The notes under the pieces: model-generated
The model's input: only the letters and a program-made list of their open reading frames with translations
Databases searched by the model: none
What the model was told of the DNA's origin: nothing
Program-made: the position numbers and the translations under genes
NCBI GenBank assembly: GCA_016794945.1
Contig: JAEUIX010000198.1
Coordinates: forward strand, 1 to 15,200
From: Phycisphaerae bacterium
GTDB taxonomy: Bacteria; Planctomycetota; Phycisphaerae; Phycisphaerales; UBA1924
Direction of reading: 5' to 3'
Length of the DNA stretch: 15,200 nucleotides
In this document: one piece after another, positions 1-7,955 of the stretch
Layout of the letters: each line of letters opens with the position of its first letter
Position numbering within the stretch: position 1 is the first letter of the stretch

Positions 1-1139
1 CCCGTGCGGGGTTGGTGCGCTTCGCCGACGTGCTGGCCCGTCACCTTGAATCGCGTCGGTACGCCGGATCCGAGCCCCTGGGCCTGCACGGCACCTACCT
101 GCCGTGGCGCAATCAGTACCAACCACTCATCGCCGAACCTCACGAGCAGGCCCTGGCCGCCCTGGCGCTGACACGGTACGGCGCCTACGCCGCCGTTGAC
201 TCCGATCGCGCCAACCAGGCCCGGACGGCCGCGGCGGGCCTTCTCCGCGACCTGCACGCGGTCGACCCCTCCGAGTCTTCCCCCTACGACGATGCGCCGG
301 CCAGCGCCCTGATCCTCGCCACGCTCGGCTGGCACCGCGACGACGCCGCCGTGCCCGCGGCCGACATGGCCCGGGCGGCCCGCGCGCGCCTGCGGACCGC
401 GTTCGACCCCGGCAGGGGCTTCGACGAAACGCTTCCCCCCGCGGCGTGGGGCGTGATCGCGCTGGGAGAGGTCTACGGCGCTTCGTTCGACGTCTCGCCC
501 GGCCCGGCCGCCCGGCAGGAGCTCAGCCGACGGCTCGACGAGCGCGCCCGCCCCGCCATCCGGCGGGCGTTTCGCGACACGCAACCCGCGAACCTCTTCT
601 CGCTCATGCCCTTCCTGGCCTGGGCGGAGATCGAAGCGTCCGCGACCGCGGGGGCCGACGTGCCCGCTGCAGGGGCGCTGCGGCAGATGCGATCAACGTT
701 CTGGAGGGCGCAGCTCTCGGGCGCCGACGCAGGGCCCGACCGCCAGGACGCCGTCGGCGGCGTGCTCTTCACCACCGCCCCCGGCACGCTCCCGACCTGG
801 AACACCGCCCGGCCGCTCGCCGCCACGGCGACGATGCTCGCCGACGCCCGACTCACCGAGCCCGGCGAGCGTTCCGTTGAGGTCGTGCGGATCCTCAGCG
901 CCCTGCGGTTCCTGAACCAGCAGACGGCGGACGACTCGATCGGCTGGATGGCCCCGTCGCCCGCGCTGTCGATCGGCGGCGTCCGGGCCGCGCCCTGGGA
1001 CGCTCGCATGCCCGTCAGCGCCACCGCGATGACGCTGCTGTCCGTGGTCGAGACAGTTCGGGCGCTCGACGCGCTGGTACCCAACCCGGCGAGCCCGGCC
1101 CCGCCAACCGCGGAGCCCGATCGCGCGGTCAGGCCTTGA
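1..1139 (+). CDS. Hypothetical alpha-helical protein, 3' part only (5' end lies outside the window)
   Basis: I do not recognise this protein. The frame is open from the window edge (the codon at 3-5 is the first complete one), with no Shine-Dalgarno sequence before the first possible start, a TTG at 12. It most likely continues upstream. About 378 codons are visible. The sequence is rich in Ala/Leu/Arg helices interrupted by short aromatic loops such as LHGTYLPWRNQYQP near the left end and GTLPTWNTARP in the second half, and ends in a Pro/Ala-rich tail. The spacing of hydrophobic helices (AALALTRYG, SALILATLGW, AWGVIALGEVYG, SLMPFLAWAEIEA) resembles an alpha/alpha toroid such as terpene-cyclase-like or glycosidase folds, but this is only an impression and no catalytic motif was identified. 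The stop (TGA 1137-1139) overlaps the convergent methyltransferase gene by 11 bp. Confidence 0.7.
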   Translation, partial: RAGLVRFADVLARHLESRRYAGSEPLGLHGTYLPWRNQYQPLIAEPHEQALAALALTRYGAYAAVDSDRANQARTAAAGLLRDLHAVDPSESSPYDDAPASALILATLGWHRDDAAVPAADMARAARARLRTAFDPGRGFDETLPPAAWGVIALGEVYGASFDVSPGPAARQELSRRLDERARPAIRRAFRDTQPANLFSLMPFLAWAEIEASATAGADVPAAGALRQMRSTFWRAQLSGADAGPDRQDAVGGVLFTTAPGTLPTWNTARPLAATATMLADARLTEPGERSVEVVRILSALRFLNQQTADDSIGWMAPSPALSIGGVRAAPWDARMPVSATAMTLLSVVETVRALDALVPNPASPAPPTAEPDRAVRP

Positions 1140-2022
1140 CCGCCACCACCTCGAACACCGGCGGGACCATGATGAAGTCGGTCGCGCTCGAGCCGATCCG
1201 CTCCAGGTCGGCGATCAGCTCGTCACAGTCGGCCTGCGCCAGCTTCCCCATCTCGACCAGCTTCGGCGCGTAGGTCCGCCACCACGTGTCCGGCCAGGCG
1301 AACATCGGGTCCCGCCGGCTCGGGTCCGGGTTTCCCCGAGCAACCCTCTGGTGCACGTGCAGGTGGTCGATGCTCATGCCGCACTCGGCCAGCAGCCGCC
1401 CGAGCCGCCCGACGATGTCGGGGTCCCCCCCTCGCTCGCGCCAGCTCGCCGCGGTCGCCGCGACCGCCCGGTCGTGCGAGCGGCACCGCGGCGCCATGGT
1501 CATCGCCGTGTAGTTGAAGTAATCGTGCACGATCAACCGCCCGCCCGGCTTGAGCAGATCCGCCACGCCGCGCAGCACCTCCCCCGGACGCGGCACGAAG
1601 CAGAGCACCCACCGCGCATACGCGGCGTCGAAGGCGCCCGTCCGGCCGGGCAGCACTGCCTCCAGCCGCTGCACGTCGCCGACGACCGCCCGCACCTGGC
1701 CCAGGCCCCGCACGGTCGCCTGGTGATTCATCCAACCCACGAACCGCGACGACTCGTCGACTCCCACCACTTCGCCCTGGGGCCCCACGAGGTTCGCCAG
1801 GTCAAACGCCGCGTACCCCGGCCCGCACCCCACGTCCAGCACGCGGGCGCCCGGGCCGATGCGCCCGAGCTTCCACGCGGCGTGCGCCGCATCGGCCCAC
1901 AGGCGGTGCTGCAATCCCAGGCGTGCCAACTCGTCGGCCCCGGTTCCCAGGACGTACTCGTTGTCGGCCGCGTCGGCGGAGGCCAAGGCCCCCGACCGAA
2001 CCGGTTCTGAAGACGTGGTCAT
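1129..2022 (-). CDS. Class I SAM-dependent methyltransferase
   Basis: A 297-residue protein with the Rossmann methyltransferase core. SAM-binding motif I is VLDVGCGPGY at residues 61-70, the acidic end of strand 2 is VVGVDES (85-91, Asp89), and AVVGDVQ (112-118) is the adenine-binding motif II. FDAAYARWVL (131-140) and LLKPGGRLIVHDYF (156-169) fit motifs III and post-III of the methyltransf_11/25 families. Residues beyond about 180 form a C-terminal part that should recognise the substrate. This part contains WPDTWWRTYAP and ends in a strand-like segment. The acceptor substrate cannot be named: small molecule is more likely than protein or RNA, but this is a guess. The gene is divergent from the GmhB-like gene with only 23 bp between them, and a -10-like hexamer sits 5 bases before its ATG with no Shine-Dalgarno sequence. 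Confidence 0.9.
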   Translation of the reverse strand: MTTSSEPVRSGALASADAADNEYVLGTGADELARLGLQHRLWADAAHAAWKLGRIGPGARVLDVGCGPGYAAFDLANLVGPQGEVVGVDESSRFVGWMNHQATVRGLGQVRAVVGDVQRLEAVLPGRTGAFDAAYARWVLCFVPRPGEVLRGVADLLKPGGRLIVHDYFNYTAMTMAPRCRSHDRAVAATAASWRERGGDPDIVGRLGRLLAECGMSIDHLHVHQRVARGNPDPSRRDPMFAWPDTWWRTYAPKLVEMGKLAQADCDELIADLERIGSSATDFIMVPPVFEVVAVKA

Positions 2023-2045
2023 GACTCACTCTATGATGCCGGCCG
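2023..2045. promoter_or_regulatory. Candidate bidirectional leaderless promoter, methyltransferase / HAD phosphatase
   Basis: This 23-bp gap separates two divergent start codons. On the plus strand TATGAT (2032-2037) ends 8 bases before the ATG at 2046. On the minus strand TAGAGT (2033 down to 2028) ends 5 bases before the ATG at 2022. The two hexamers overlap by the TA step at 2032-2033. Neither gene has a Shine-Dalgarno sequence. Transcription starting 6-8 bases after each -10 would begin at or next to each start codon. Any -35 element would lie inside the opposite gene, and no good match to TTGACA is visible there. Confidence 0.5.
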
Positions 2046-2615
2046 ATGCCGACGCGCTGCGTACGCCCCGCCGCGGTTTTCCTGGATCGCGACGACACGC
2101 TGATCGATACCACCGCCGCCACCCAAGGTACCGATCACCAAGGCGACCTGGGCGACCCGGACCTCGTCCGTCTGCTGCCGGGAGTCGCCGATTCCCTTGC
2201 CCTGCTGGACCGGGCGGGCTTTGCGCTGGTCGTCTATTCGTCCCAGGGCGGCGTCGCGCGGGGCCGGTATCCCCTCGCGGCGGTCGAAGCGGTCAACGAT
2301 CGCCTCCGCTCGCTTCTCGCCCGCGCGGGGGTCCGGCTCGCGGGCGCGTACGCCTGTCCCTTTCACCCGGCCGGTTCCGTGCCTCGTTTCGCCGCCGAGC
2401 ACCCCTGGCGCAAGCCCAACCCCGGGATGATCCTGACCGCCGCCTCGGAGCTCGACCTGGACCTCGCTCTCTGCTGGGCCGTCGGCGACAAGCCGCGCGA
2501 CGTGGAGTCGGCCGTCGCTGCCGGAATCGCCCCCGATCGGGCGATCCTGCTCGGGCCGGGCGTGGACCTTCCGGCGGCCACGCGCCGGATCCTGTCCGAT
2601 CGCCCCCGAGCCTGA
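2046..2615 (+). CDS. HAD-IIIA phosphatase, GmhB-like (heptose 1,7-bisphosphate phosphatase family)
   Basis: A 189-residue protein, the usual size for GmhB, which removes the 7-phosphate from D-glycero-D-manno-heptose 1,7-bisphosphate in the cytoplasm on the way to ADP-heptose. HAD motif I is FLDRDDTLI (12-20), with nucleophile Asp14 and acid/base Asp16. Motif II is VVYSSQGGVARG (62-73), matching the family's VTNQSGIARG. RKPNPGM (122-128) supplies the motif III Lys123, and VGDKPRD (146-152) the motif IV Asp148/Asp152. The zinc loop is only half kept: Cys104 and His107 (CPFH) are present, but the second Cys-x-Cys pair reads HPW (119-121). The related histidinol-phosphatase is a weaker alternative. 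The following gene is a family-9 glycosyltransferase starting immediately after this stop codon, which supports a role in LPS core heptose. The ATG at 2046 is preferred because upstream ATGs at 2033 and 2036 are out of frame. Confidence 0.85.
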   Translation: MPTRCVRPAAVFLDRDDTLIDTTAATQGTDHQGDLGDPDLVRLLPGVADSLALLDRAGFALVVYSSQGGVARGRYPLAAVEAVNDRLRSLLARAGVRLAGAYACPFHPAGSVPRFAAEHPWRKPNPGMILTAASELDLDLALCWAVGDKPRDVESAVAAGIAPDRAILLGPGVDLPAATRRILSDRPRA

Positions 2616-3737
2616 TTGTGGGATGTGGCCGACCGGCGGGCCGATGCACAGCACGTGGGATCGTCCGCACGCATCCTGGTCATGCTGCCGTCGTGGCTCG
2701 GCGACACCGTGATGGCCACCCCGTCGGTCCGGCTGCTGCGCGACAGCGTCGGACAGTCGGTGATCGTCGCCCTGTGCAAGCCCGGGCTCGACGACCTGCT
2801 CGCCGGGTGGGAGGCGCTGGACGACGTGATGATCGCCGATGCCCACGGGATGACCGGCAAGGCGCGCCTCGCCGGCCGGCTCAAGGCGATGAAGTTCGAC
2901 GCCGCGCTGCTGCTGCCCAACTCGTTCAGCTCCGCCGCGACCATCCGCCTGGCTGGCATCCCGCTCCGATGCGGCTACGACCGCGACGGCCGCGGCCTGC
3001 TGCTGACGCACAAACTCGACCCGCCGCGACGCCACCATCCGCACAAGGGGTACGCGCCGATCTCGGCGGTGGATTACTACCTGCGGCTGACGCGCCACCT
3101 GCTCGAGGCGCTGGGCGTGGCGCCGGCGCCGGTGCGGCCCCGCCTCGAACTGGCGGTGCGAGACGATCAGGAAGCGCTGGGCATGACCGTTCTGAGTCGC
3201 GGCGGCATCGGGCCCGACGAGCCGTTCGCGCTGCTGAACCCCGGGGGGAACAACCCGCTGAAGCGGTGGCCCGTCGAGCGGTTCGCGGCGGTGGCCCACC
3301 ACCTCATCGAGAAACACCGGCTCAAGGTCGCTCTGAACGGCTCGCCCCCCGAGGCCGACCTCGTGCTGGCCATTCGGCACGCCATCGAGCTCAACCACCC
3401 CGAGGACGGCGCGAGCATCGCCGCGCTGCCGCTGCTGGGCGGCACGGTCGGCTCGCTGAAGGCGATCGTGCGCCGGGCGCGGCTGGTGGTGACCAACGAC
3501 ACCGGACCCAGACACGTGGCCGCCGCGTTCGGCGTGCGGTGCGTCACGCTGTTCGGCCCGACCGACCCGCGCTGGACCACGCTGCCCGAACCGGTGCCGA
3601 GTCGCGAGACAATCTTCGTCGCCGACCCGTCGCTGCCGGCCGACGAGATCGCCGACGACCACCCGCAGCGCTGCCGGATCGAGAAGATCCGTGTGTCAGA
3701 CGTGACCGCCGCCATCGACCGATTGCTCAACGCCTGA
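2616..3737 (+). CDS. Glycosyltransferase family 9 protein (ADP-heptose:LPS heptosyltransferase type)
   Basis: Up to 373 residues, a typical length for WaaC/WaaF-type GT-B heptosyltransferases that add heptose from ADP-heptose to the LPS inner core on the cytoplasmic face of the inner membrane. Visible family motifs are PSWLGDTVMATP (25-36; WaaF has PSWVGDMVMAQ), NPGGNNPLKRWP (208-219) opening the nucleotide-sugar domain, TNDTGPRH (293-300) and FGPTDP (313-318). The last two are the donor-binding signature. The gene abuts the GmhB-like gene: its TGA (2613-2615) is followed directly by the TTG at 2616, so the pair should be cotranscribed and translationally coupled. The start is uncertain: GTG at 2625 or 2655 would also work, and 2655 puts the start only a few residues before the first beta strand as in relatives. 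No Shine-Dalgarno sequence decides between them. The 3' end overlaps the convergent DUF3592 gene by 42 bp. Confidence 0.88.
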   Translation: MWDVADRRADAQHVGSSARILVMLPSWLGDTVMATPSVRLLRDSVGQSVIVALCKPGLDDLLAGWEALDDVMIADAHGMTGKARLAGRLKAMKFDAALLLPNSFSSAATIRLAGIPLRCGYDRDGRGLLLTHKLDPPRRHHPHKGYAPISAVDYYLRLTRHLLEALGVAPAPVRPRLELAVRDDQEALGMTVLSRGGIGPDEPFALLNPGGNNPLKRWPVERFAAVAHHLIEKHRLKVALNGSPPEADLVLAIRHAIELNHPEDGASIAALPLLGGTVGSLKAIVRRARLVVTNDTGPRHVAAAFGVRCVTLFGPTDPRWTTLPEPVPSRETIFVADPSLPADEIADDHPQRCRIEKIRVSDVTAAIDRLLNA

Positions 3738-4853
3738 CGCGGGCTCCACGCGGAGCACGTGCGATTGCACCGTGCTCGCGACGCCCGCGCGAACGGTCAC
3801 GATCAGCCCGGCTCGGCTGGCCGGGTAGGACCGCGGCACCTCCAGCCCGCTGGGCGGCGCCGCCGACGGGACCGTCAGCGTCGCCTCGCCGCGAACCGGG
3901 ACTCCCGGCATCAGCGGCGTCGACGCCGAGCCTCCGTCGGCCGACCACGCGTGCGATTCGACGATGCGCCGCCCCTTGCCCGTGCGGACCTGGGTGAGCG
4001 TCCAACCCCGCGCTCCCACCCCCACCGTCGCCTCCGGAGCCGGCAGGTGCACGATCGCCGAGACCTTCACCTCCAGCCGCTCGCCGGCCCGAGCCGGCCA
4101 CGGCCGAACCAGCACGATCGCATCGCCGAAGCGCCGAGCGTCGTTCCATTGCCTCCAGAGCGTCCACGCGGCGTACCCCAGCAGGCCCAGGCTCAACACC
4201 GGCCCGACGAACTGATCCAGCCGATCGAACGGCCCGTACACCGCCATGTGCGTCCAATAGGGCACAACGCCCGCCATCGCTCCGACCATCGCCGCCTGCC
4301 GGCGCAACCGCGCACGGCGACCGATCACTGGGGGAACCTCGTGCCACCCCGCTCCGCCCGACACCGGTTCGGCGTCGGCCGCGGACCGTGTCCGGCCGTC
4401 TCGGGGCCCACCCAGCGCCCAACCCAATGCCAGCGCGATGCCCACCCACGGCAGCGCCGCGAACGCATAGTCCGACGGGTGCGCCTGACGCAGCAGGAAG
4501 GCCTCGGCCGGGTTCGCGGGGTTGACGTAGGCTGTTGTCCGGGCGCCGACAGGAAAGCGATCAGCCACCGACTGGGCCCACCCCAGCGATCCTTCTCGCG
4601 GCACCGGCAGCACCCCGTCGGCCCGGTAGTTCTTCCCAGCCACCGCGTATCGATAGGTCACCCCCGGCCAGTAGCGGGCCGTCCGGCCCGAGCCTTGGGT
4701 GAGCGGTCTGGACAGTTCGATGTCCGCCTGCACTGGTTGCCAACCGGTGATCATGGTGTGCTGGCGTGCCAGGCGCACCGTGAACCAGCCGGAAAGCGCC
4801 GCCAGGCCCAGAACCGCCGTAACGGCCGAAAGGACGATGAGGCCTCGTGGCAT
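3696..4853 (-). CDS. DUF3592 family membrane protein
   Basis: A 385-residue membrane protein. An N-terminal transmembrane helix (about 5-27) is followed by a DUF3592-like extracytoplasmic segment. Its family pattern is WQPVQADIE (38-46), then YWPGVTYRYAVAGKNY and later VADRFPVGARTTAYVNPANPAEAFL, the usual 'ryPvG..v.VyynP.dP..a.L' ending. Further hydrophobic helices lie at about 128-148, 190-208 and 216-233. The remaining C-terminal 150 residues look like a soluble beta-rich domain (AGERLEVKVSAIVHLP and following). The function of DUF3592 is unknown and I infer none. It stands alone on its strand, overlapping the glycosyltransferase tail-to-tail by 42 bp. A TACCCT hexamer lies 7 bases before the ATG and there is no Shine-Dalgarno sequence. 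Confidence 0.82.
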   Translation of the reverse strand: MPRGLIVLSAVTAVLGLAALSGWFTVRLARQHTMITGWQPVQADIELSRPLTQGSGRTARYWPGVTYRYAVAGKNYRADGVLPVPREGSLGWAQSVADRFPVGARTTAYVNPANPAEAFLLRQAHPSDYAFAALPWVGIALALGWALGGPRDGRTRSAADAEPVSGGAGWHEVPPVIGRRARLRRQAAMVGAMAGVVPYWTHMAVYGPFDRLDQFVGPVLSLGLLGYAAWTLWRQWNDARRFGDAIVLVRPWPARAGERLEVKVSAIVHLPAPEATVGVGARGWTLTQVRTGKGRRIVESHAWSADGGSASTPLMPGVPVRGEATLTVPSAAPPSGLEVPRSYPASRAGLIVTVRAGVASTVQSHVLRVEPASGVEQSVDGGGHV

Positions 4854-4860
4854 GCGGCGG

Positions 4861-4866
4861 AGGGTA
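4861..4866 (-). promoter_or_regulatory. Candidate -10 element for the DUF3592 gene (leaderless)
   Basis: Read on the minus strand, TACCCT at 4866-4861 fits TAnnnT and is followed by 7 bases and then the ATG (4853-4851). This spacing places the transcript start at or near the start codon. No convincing -35 is visible at 16-18 bases upstream. The call rests on position and on the same arrangement at other genes in the window. Confidence 0.4.
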
Positions 4867-4893
4867 CTGCGTGCCCTTGGACTTGGCCCAGCC

Positions 4894-4923
4894 TCGACCG
4901 GCGGCGGGGGCCGGGTCTAGAAT
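4894..4923 (+). promoter_or_regulatory. Candidate promoter for the tRNA-Ala gene
   Basis: TAGAAT at 4918-4923 is a five-of-six match to TATAAT. TCGACC at 4894-4899 matches TTGACA at four positions, with an 18-base spacer. Transcription would start near 4930, leaving about 55 bases of 5' leader for RNase P removal before the tRNA at 4987. TTGGAC copies at 4877 and 4954 are badly spaced and were not used. Confidence 0.4.
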
Positions 4924-4986
4924 GGGCCGGTTCGGCGACCGCCGACCGACAACTTGGACCGTGATCGAACACGCCAAGTCGATCAT

Positions 4987-5061
4987 GGGGGCATAGCTCA
5001 GTTTTGGTAGAGCGCATCCATGGCATGGATGAGGTCAGGGGTTCGAGTCCCCTTGCCTCCA
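4987..5061 (+). tRNA. tRNA-Ala (anticodon GGC)
   Basis: A complete 75-base cloverleaf. The acceptor stem is 4987-4993 with 5054-5060. It includes the G3:U70 wobble pair (G4989 with T5058) that marks alanine tRNAs for AlaRS. The D stem is GCTC (4996-4999) with GAGC (5010-5013). The anticodon stem is CATCC (5015-5019) with GGATG (5027-5031), and its loop ATGGCAT carries anticodon GGC at 5022-5024, reading GCC and GCU. The loop has A32 and U38, the pair known to be conserved in tRNA-Ala(GGC) for accurate decoding. The T arm is AGGGG-TTCGAGT-CCCCT (5037-5053). The discriminator is A5061. The next bases are CTG, so CCA is not encoded and must be added by the CCA-adding enzyme. GCC is an abundant alanine codon in this GC-rich window. 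Confidence 0.98.
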
Positions 5062-5072
5062 CTGGCACCGCG

Positions 5073-5106
5073 AGCCCCGGGGAACCCCCCGGGGCTTTGC
5101 CGTTTT
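5073..5106 (+). terminator. Intrinsic terminator after tRNA-Ala
   Basis: A perfect 10-bp stem is formed by AGCCCCGGGG (5073-5082) and CCCCGGGGCT (5087-5096), with a 4-base loop. It is followed by TTTGCC and then five T residues (5102-5106). It lies 11 bases past the tRNA discriminator, so it should end the tRNA transcript and separate it from gyrA. The remaining bases to the gyrA promoter (5107-5202) show nothing else recognisable. Confidence 0.88.
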
Positions 5107-5202
5107 TGGTCGGGCGCATCTCGTGGGCAGACGCACCGGTTTTCCCCGTGAATCTCGCTGCCGAACGCGGGGGCGCGACGGGAAAGTTCGGGTGCTGTTT
5201 CC

Positions 5203-5225
5203 TATACTCTCGGGCCGCTCAGGAG
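5203..5225 (+). promoter_or_regulatory. gyrA -10 element and ribosome binding site
   Basis: TATACT at 5203-5208 is a strong -10 match. No clear -35 is present at the right distance: the bases around 5180-5186 read GGGAAAG. Transcription would start near 5215, leaving about 20 bases of leader. That leader contains AGGAG at 5221-5225, 9 bases before the ATG at 5235. This gene thus has a normal led mRNA with a Shine-Dalgarno site, unlike most unit-leading genes in this window. Confidence 0.6.
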
Positions 5226-5234
5226 CCCTGATTC

Positions 5235-7937
5235 ATGGCCCAATTGCCGCCCGAAAACCAGCCCGAAACGGCCCCATCCAGCCCAGGCGGCGGGCCCAAC
5301 AACCAGGGCCGCGTGCTGGACTTGCAGATCGAGCGTGAACTCCAGGATTCGTACCTCACGTACGCGATGAGCACGATCATGGACCGGGCGCTGCCCGACG
5401 TCCGCGATGGGCTCAAGCCCAGCCAGCGACGCATCCTCGTCGCCATGAACGACCTGCGGCTGTACCCCGGCAAGAAGCACCTCAAGTGCGCCAAGATCTG
5501 CGGCGACACCAGCGGCAACTACCACCCACACGGCGAATCGGTCATCTACCCCACGCTCGTCGGCATGGGCCAGACGTGGCGCATGCGCACCACGCTGATC
5601 GATCCTCAGGGCAACTTCGGCTCGATCGCCCCCGACCCACCCGCCGCCATGCGGTACACCGAGGCCCGCCTCACGCAGGCCGCAGTCGACATGCTCAACG
5701 ACCTGGACCTCGACACGGTCGACATGCAGGCCAACTACGACGACCGGCTGCGCGAGCCGACCGTCCTGCCGGGCATGTTCCCCAACCTGCTGGTCAACGG
5801 GGGCGTCGGCATCGCCGTCGGCATGGCCACCAGCCTCCCACCCAACAACCCCGTCGAGATCCTCGACGCCATCATCCGCACCATCGATAACCCCGCCATC
5901 ACCCTGCCCGAACTCATGCAGGACGTCGCCGGGGCCGACGGAGCGATCGTGCGCCGCGGGATCAAGGGGCCCGACTTCCCCACCGGCGGCATCATCCTCG
6001 GCCGGCGGGGCATCATCGAGGGGTACGAGACCGGCCGGGGCAAGGTCACGGTGCGCGGCGTGGTGCGGGTCGAGCCGCTGCCCGGCGCCAAGGACCGCGA
6101 GCAGCTGGTCATCGAAGCCATCCCCTACAACCTCGGCCTCACGACGCTCGTCGAGCGCATCGTCGACGCGTACAAGGAAGAGAAGATCACCGACATCGCA
6201 GACGTGCGCGACGAGAGCAGCGCCAAGAACCCGGTGCGCATCGTCGTCGAGCTCAAGAAGGGCGCCGACGCCGGCGTGGTCGAGAAGCAGCTCTACGCCG
6301 AGACGCCGCTGCAGCAGACCTTCAGCATCAACAGCATCGCCCTGGTCAACCGCCAGCCGCGCACGCTCTCGCTGCGCGAGATGATCCGCTACTACGTCGA
6401 CCACCGGGTGGAGGTCATCCGCCGGCGCACCGCCCACCTGCTGAACGAGGCCCGCAAGAAGGCCCATGTGCTCGAGGGCATGATCTACGCGGTCTGCGAC
6501 ATCGACGAGGTCATCCGCATCATCCGCGCTTCCCGCACGCGCCAGGAGGCGATCGAGCGTCTCATGCAGCGTCGCTTCCGCATCCCCGCCAGCCACCCCT
6601 ACGCCGGCAGCATCCCCGCCCGGCTCAAGGAGGCCGTCGCCCGAGCCGAACGCGACGGCGGCGTGGCCCTCACCCGCATCCAGGCCGAGACCATCGGCAA
6701 CATGCGGCTCATCCAGCTGACCGGCCTGGAGATCGAGAAGCTCGTCGGCGAGTACACCGAGCTGGTCCGCCAGATCGAGCGGTACGAGGCCATCCTCGCC
6801 GACGTCGCCATCGTCCACGGCATGATCAAGGACGATTGCGAGCAGATGCGCGCCCGCTACGCCGCCGCCCGGGTGACCGTGGTGCAGGACGCCGCCGACG
6901 ACGATCTGACCATCGCCGCGCTCATCCCGGTGCAGGACATGGCCGTCACCATCTCCCACCAGGGGTACGCCAAGCGCGTGGCGCTGGAGACGTACAAGGC
7001 TCAGGGCCGGGGCGGCAAGGGCATCATCGCCGGCCGCACCAAGGACGAGGACTTCATCGAGCACATGTTCGTGGCCAGCACCCACGACGACCTGCTCTGC
7101 TTCACGGACACCGGGCGCGTCTTCCGCATCAAGGTCTACGAACTGCCCGAGATGGACCGCACGGCCAAGGGTCGGGCGTTCGTGCAGCTCATCGACCTCA
7201 AGCCGGGCGAGAAAGTCCGAGCCTTCTTGCCCGTCAAGAACTTCGAGGCCGGCAGCAACTTCCTGACGTTCGCCACCGCCGGCGGCGTGGTCAAGCGCAC
7301 CGCCCTCAAGGCCTACATGAACGTCAACCGCGCCGGCATCATCGCCGTTGACATCCGCGAGGGCGACGAGCTGCTCGACGTCGCCCTGACCAGCGGCGAC
7401 GACGACCTGCTGCTGGCCACCGCCGGCGGCCTTGCCATCCGCTTCCCCGAGTCCGATGCGCGCGACATGGGCCGCAACGCCGCCGGCGTCAAGGGCATCG
7501 AGCTCGCCGACGGCGACCGCGTCATCGGCATGGTCTGCATCCCCATGGTCAAGGACGCCGACGGCGACCCCGTCACAGCCGACCCCGCCCTCTCGCTGCT
7601 CACCATCACCGAGAACGGCTACGGCAAGCGCACCGCCGTCGACGAGTACCGCGTGCAGCCCGAGACCGGGAAGGCCCGCTCACAAAGCCGCGGCGGCAAG
7701 GGCCGCGCCGACATCAAGACCAGCGAGCGCAACGGCCGATCCGTCGCCGCCGTCGGGGTCCGTGAGCGCGACGACGTCATGGTCGTCACCAAGGACGGCC
7801 AGCTCGTCCGCATGGCCGCGTCCTCCATCAGCCAGATCGGGCGCGGCACGCAGGGCGTCCGCGTCGTCAAGCTCAACGAGGGCGACAAGGTCGTCGCCGC
7901 CGAGCGCGTGCCGGCCGAAGATTCCGCCGAGGGCTGA
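5235..7937 (+). CDS. gyrA: DNA gyrase subunit A
   Basis: A 900-residue cytoplasmic protein that cuts and rejoins DNA in the A2B2 gyrase to introduce negative supercoils. A Pro-rich extension of about 25 residues precedes [22 protein letters not shown] (from residue 39), the family start. The catalytic tyrosine is Tyr141 in AMRYTEARL, preceded by Arg140. The quinolone-binding region reads [12 protein letters not shown] (97-108): the E. coli Ser83 equivalent is kept as Ser102, but the Asp87 position is Pro106. About 13 extra residues (231-243) precede GPDFPTGG. The C-terminal pinwheel carries the GyrA box QGRGGKG (590-596), which distinguishes gyrase from topoisomerase IV, and a second box-like QSRGGKG (817-823). 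An AGGAG site lies 9 bases before the ATG. gyrB is not in the window. The gene ends 18 bp from the convergent SDR gene. Confidence 0.97.
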   Translation: MAQLPPENQPETAPSSPGGGPNNQGRVLDLQIERELQDSYLTYAMSTIMDRALPDVRDGLKPSQRRILVAMNDLRLYPGKKHLKCAKICGDTSGNYHPHGESVIYPTLVGMGQTWRMRTTLIDPQGNFGSIAPDPPAAMRYTEARLTQAAVDMLNDLDLDTVDMQANYDDRLREPTVLPGMFPNLLVNGGVGIAVGMATSLPPNNPVEILDAIIRTIDNPAITLPELMQDVAGADGAIVRRGIKGPDFPTGGIILGRRGIIEGYETGRGKVTVRGVVRVEPLPGAKDREQLVIEAIPYNLGLTTLVERIVDAYKEEKITDIADVRDESSAKNPVRIVVELKKGADAGVVEKQLYAETPLQQTFSINSIALVNRQPRTLSLREMIRYYVDHRVEVIRRRTAHLLNEARKKAHVLEGMIYAVCDIDEVIRIIRASRTRQEAIERLMQRRFRIPASHPYAGSIPARLKEAVARAERDGGVALTRIQAETIGNMRLIQLTGLEIEKLVGEYTELVRQIERYEAILADVAIVHGMIKDDCEQMRARYAAARVTVVQDAADDDLTIAALIPVQDMAVTISHQGYAKRVALETYKAQGRGGKGIIAGRTKDEDFIEHMFVASTHDDLLCFTDTGRVFRIKVYELPEMDRTAKGRAFVQLIDLKPGEKVRAFLPVKNFEAGSNFLTFATAGGVVKRTALKAYMNVNRAGIIAVDIREGDELLDVALTSGDDDLLLATAGGLAIRFPESDARDMGRNAAGVKGIELADGDRVIGMVCIPMVKDADGDPVTADPALSLLTITENGYGKRTAVDEYRVQPETGKARSQSRGGKGRADIKTSERNGRSVAAVGVRERDDVMVVTKDGQLVRMAASSISQIGRGTQGVRVVKLNEGDKVVAAERVPAEDSAEG

Positions 7938-7955
7938 TCTCTCGCCCCGCGCTTA

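Noticed and set aside
2031..3662. 543-codon minus-strand frame opposite the phosphatase and glycosyltransferase genes
   Set aside because: No domain signature, low-complexity composition, and both sense genes have full family motifs.
1859..3997. 712-codon plus-strand frame crossing four genes
   Set aside because: Arg/Pro/Ala-rich shadow translation running across real genes on both strands.
4877..4959. TTGGAC copies at 4877-4882 and 4954-4959 as -35 boxes for the tRNA gene
   Set aside because: The first is 35 bases from TAGAAT, far too distant; the second has no -10 at a proper spacing.
5061..5064. Encoded 3' CCA on the tRNA
   Set aside because: The bases after discriminator A5061 are CTG; the CCA-like reading uses acceptor-stem bases.
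5202..7085. Long open frame (627 codons) antisense to gyrA
   Set aside because: Its translation is the Asp/Val/Leu/His-rich shadow expected opposite a GC-rich gene with strong third-position G+C, and gyrA is certain.
7677..7703. Second GyrA-box-like QSRGGKG as an unusual duplication
   Set aside because: A similar RGGKG motif occurs at this pinwheel position in other GyrA proteins such as the Bacillus one, so it is ordinary.
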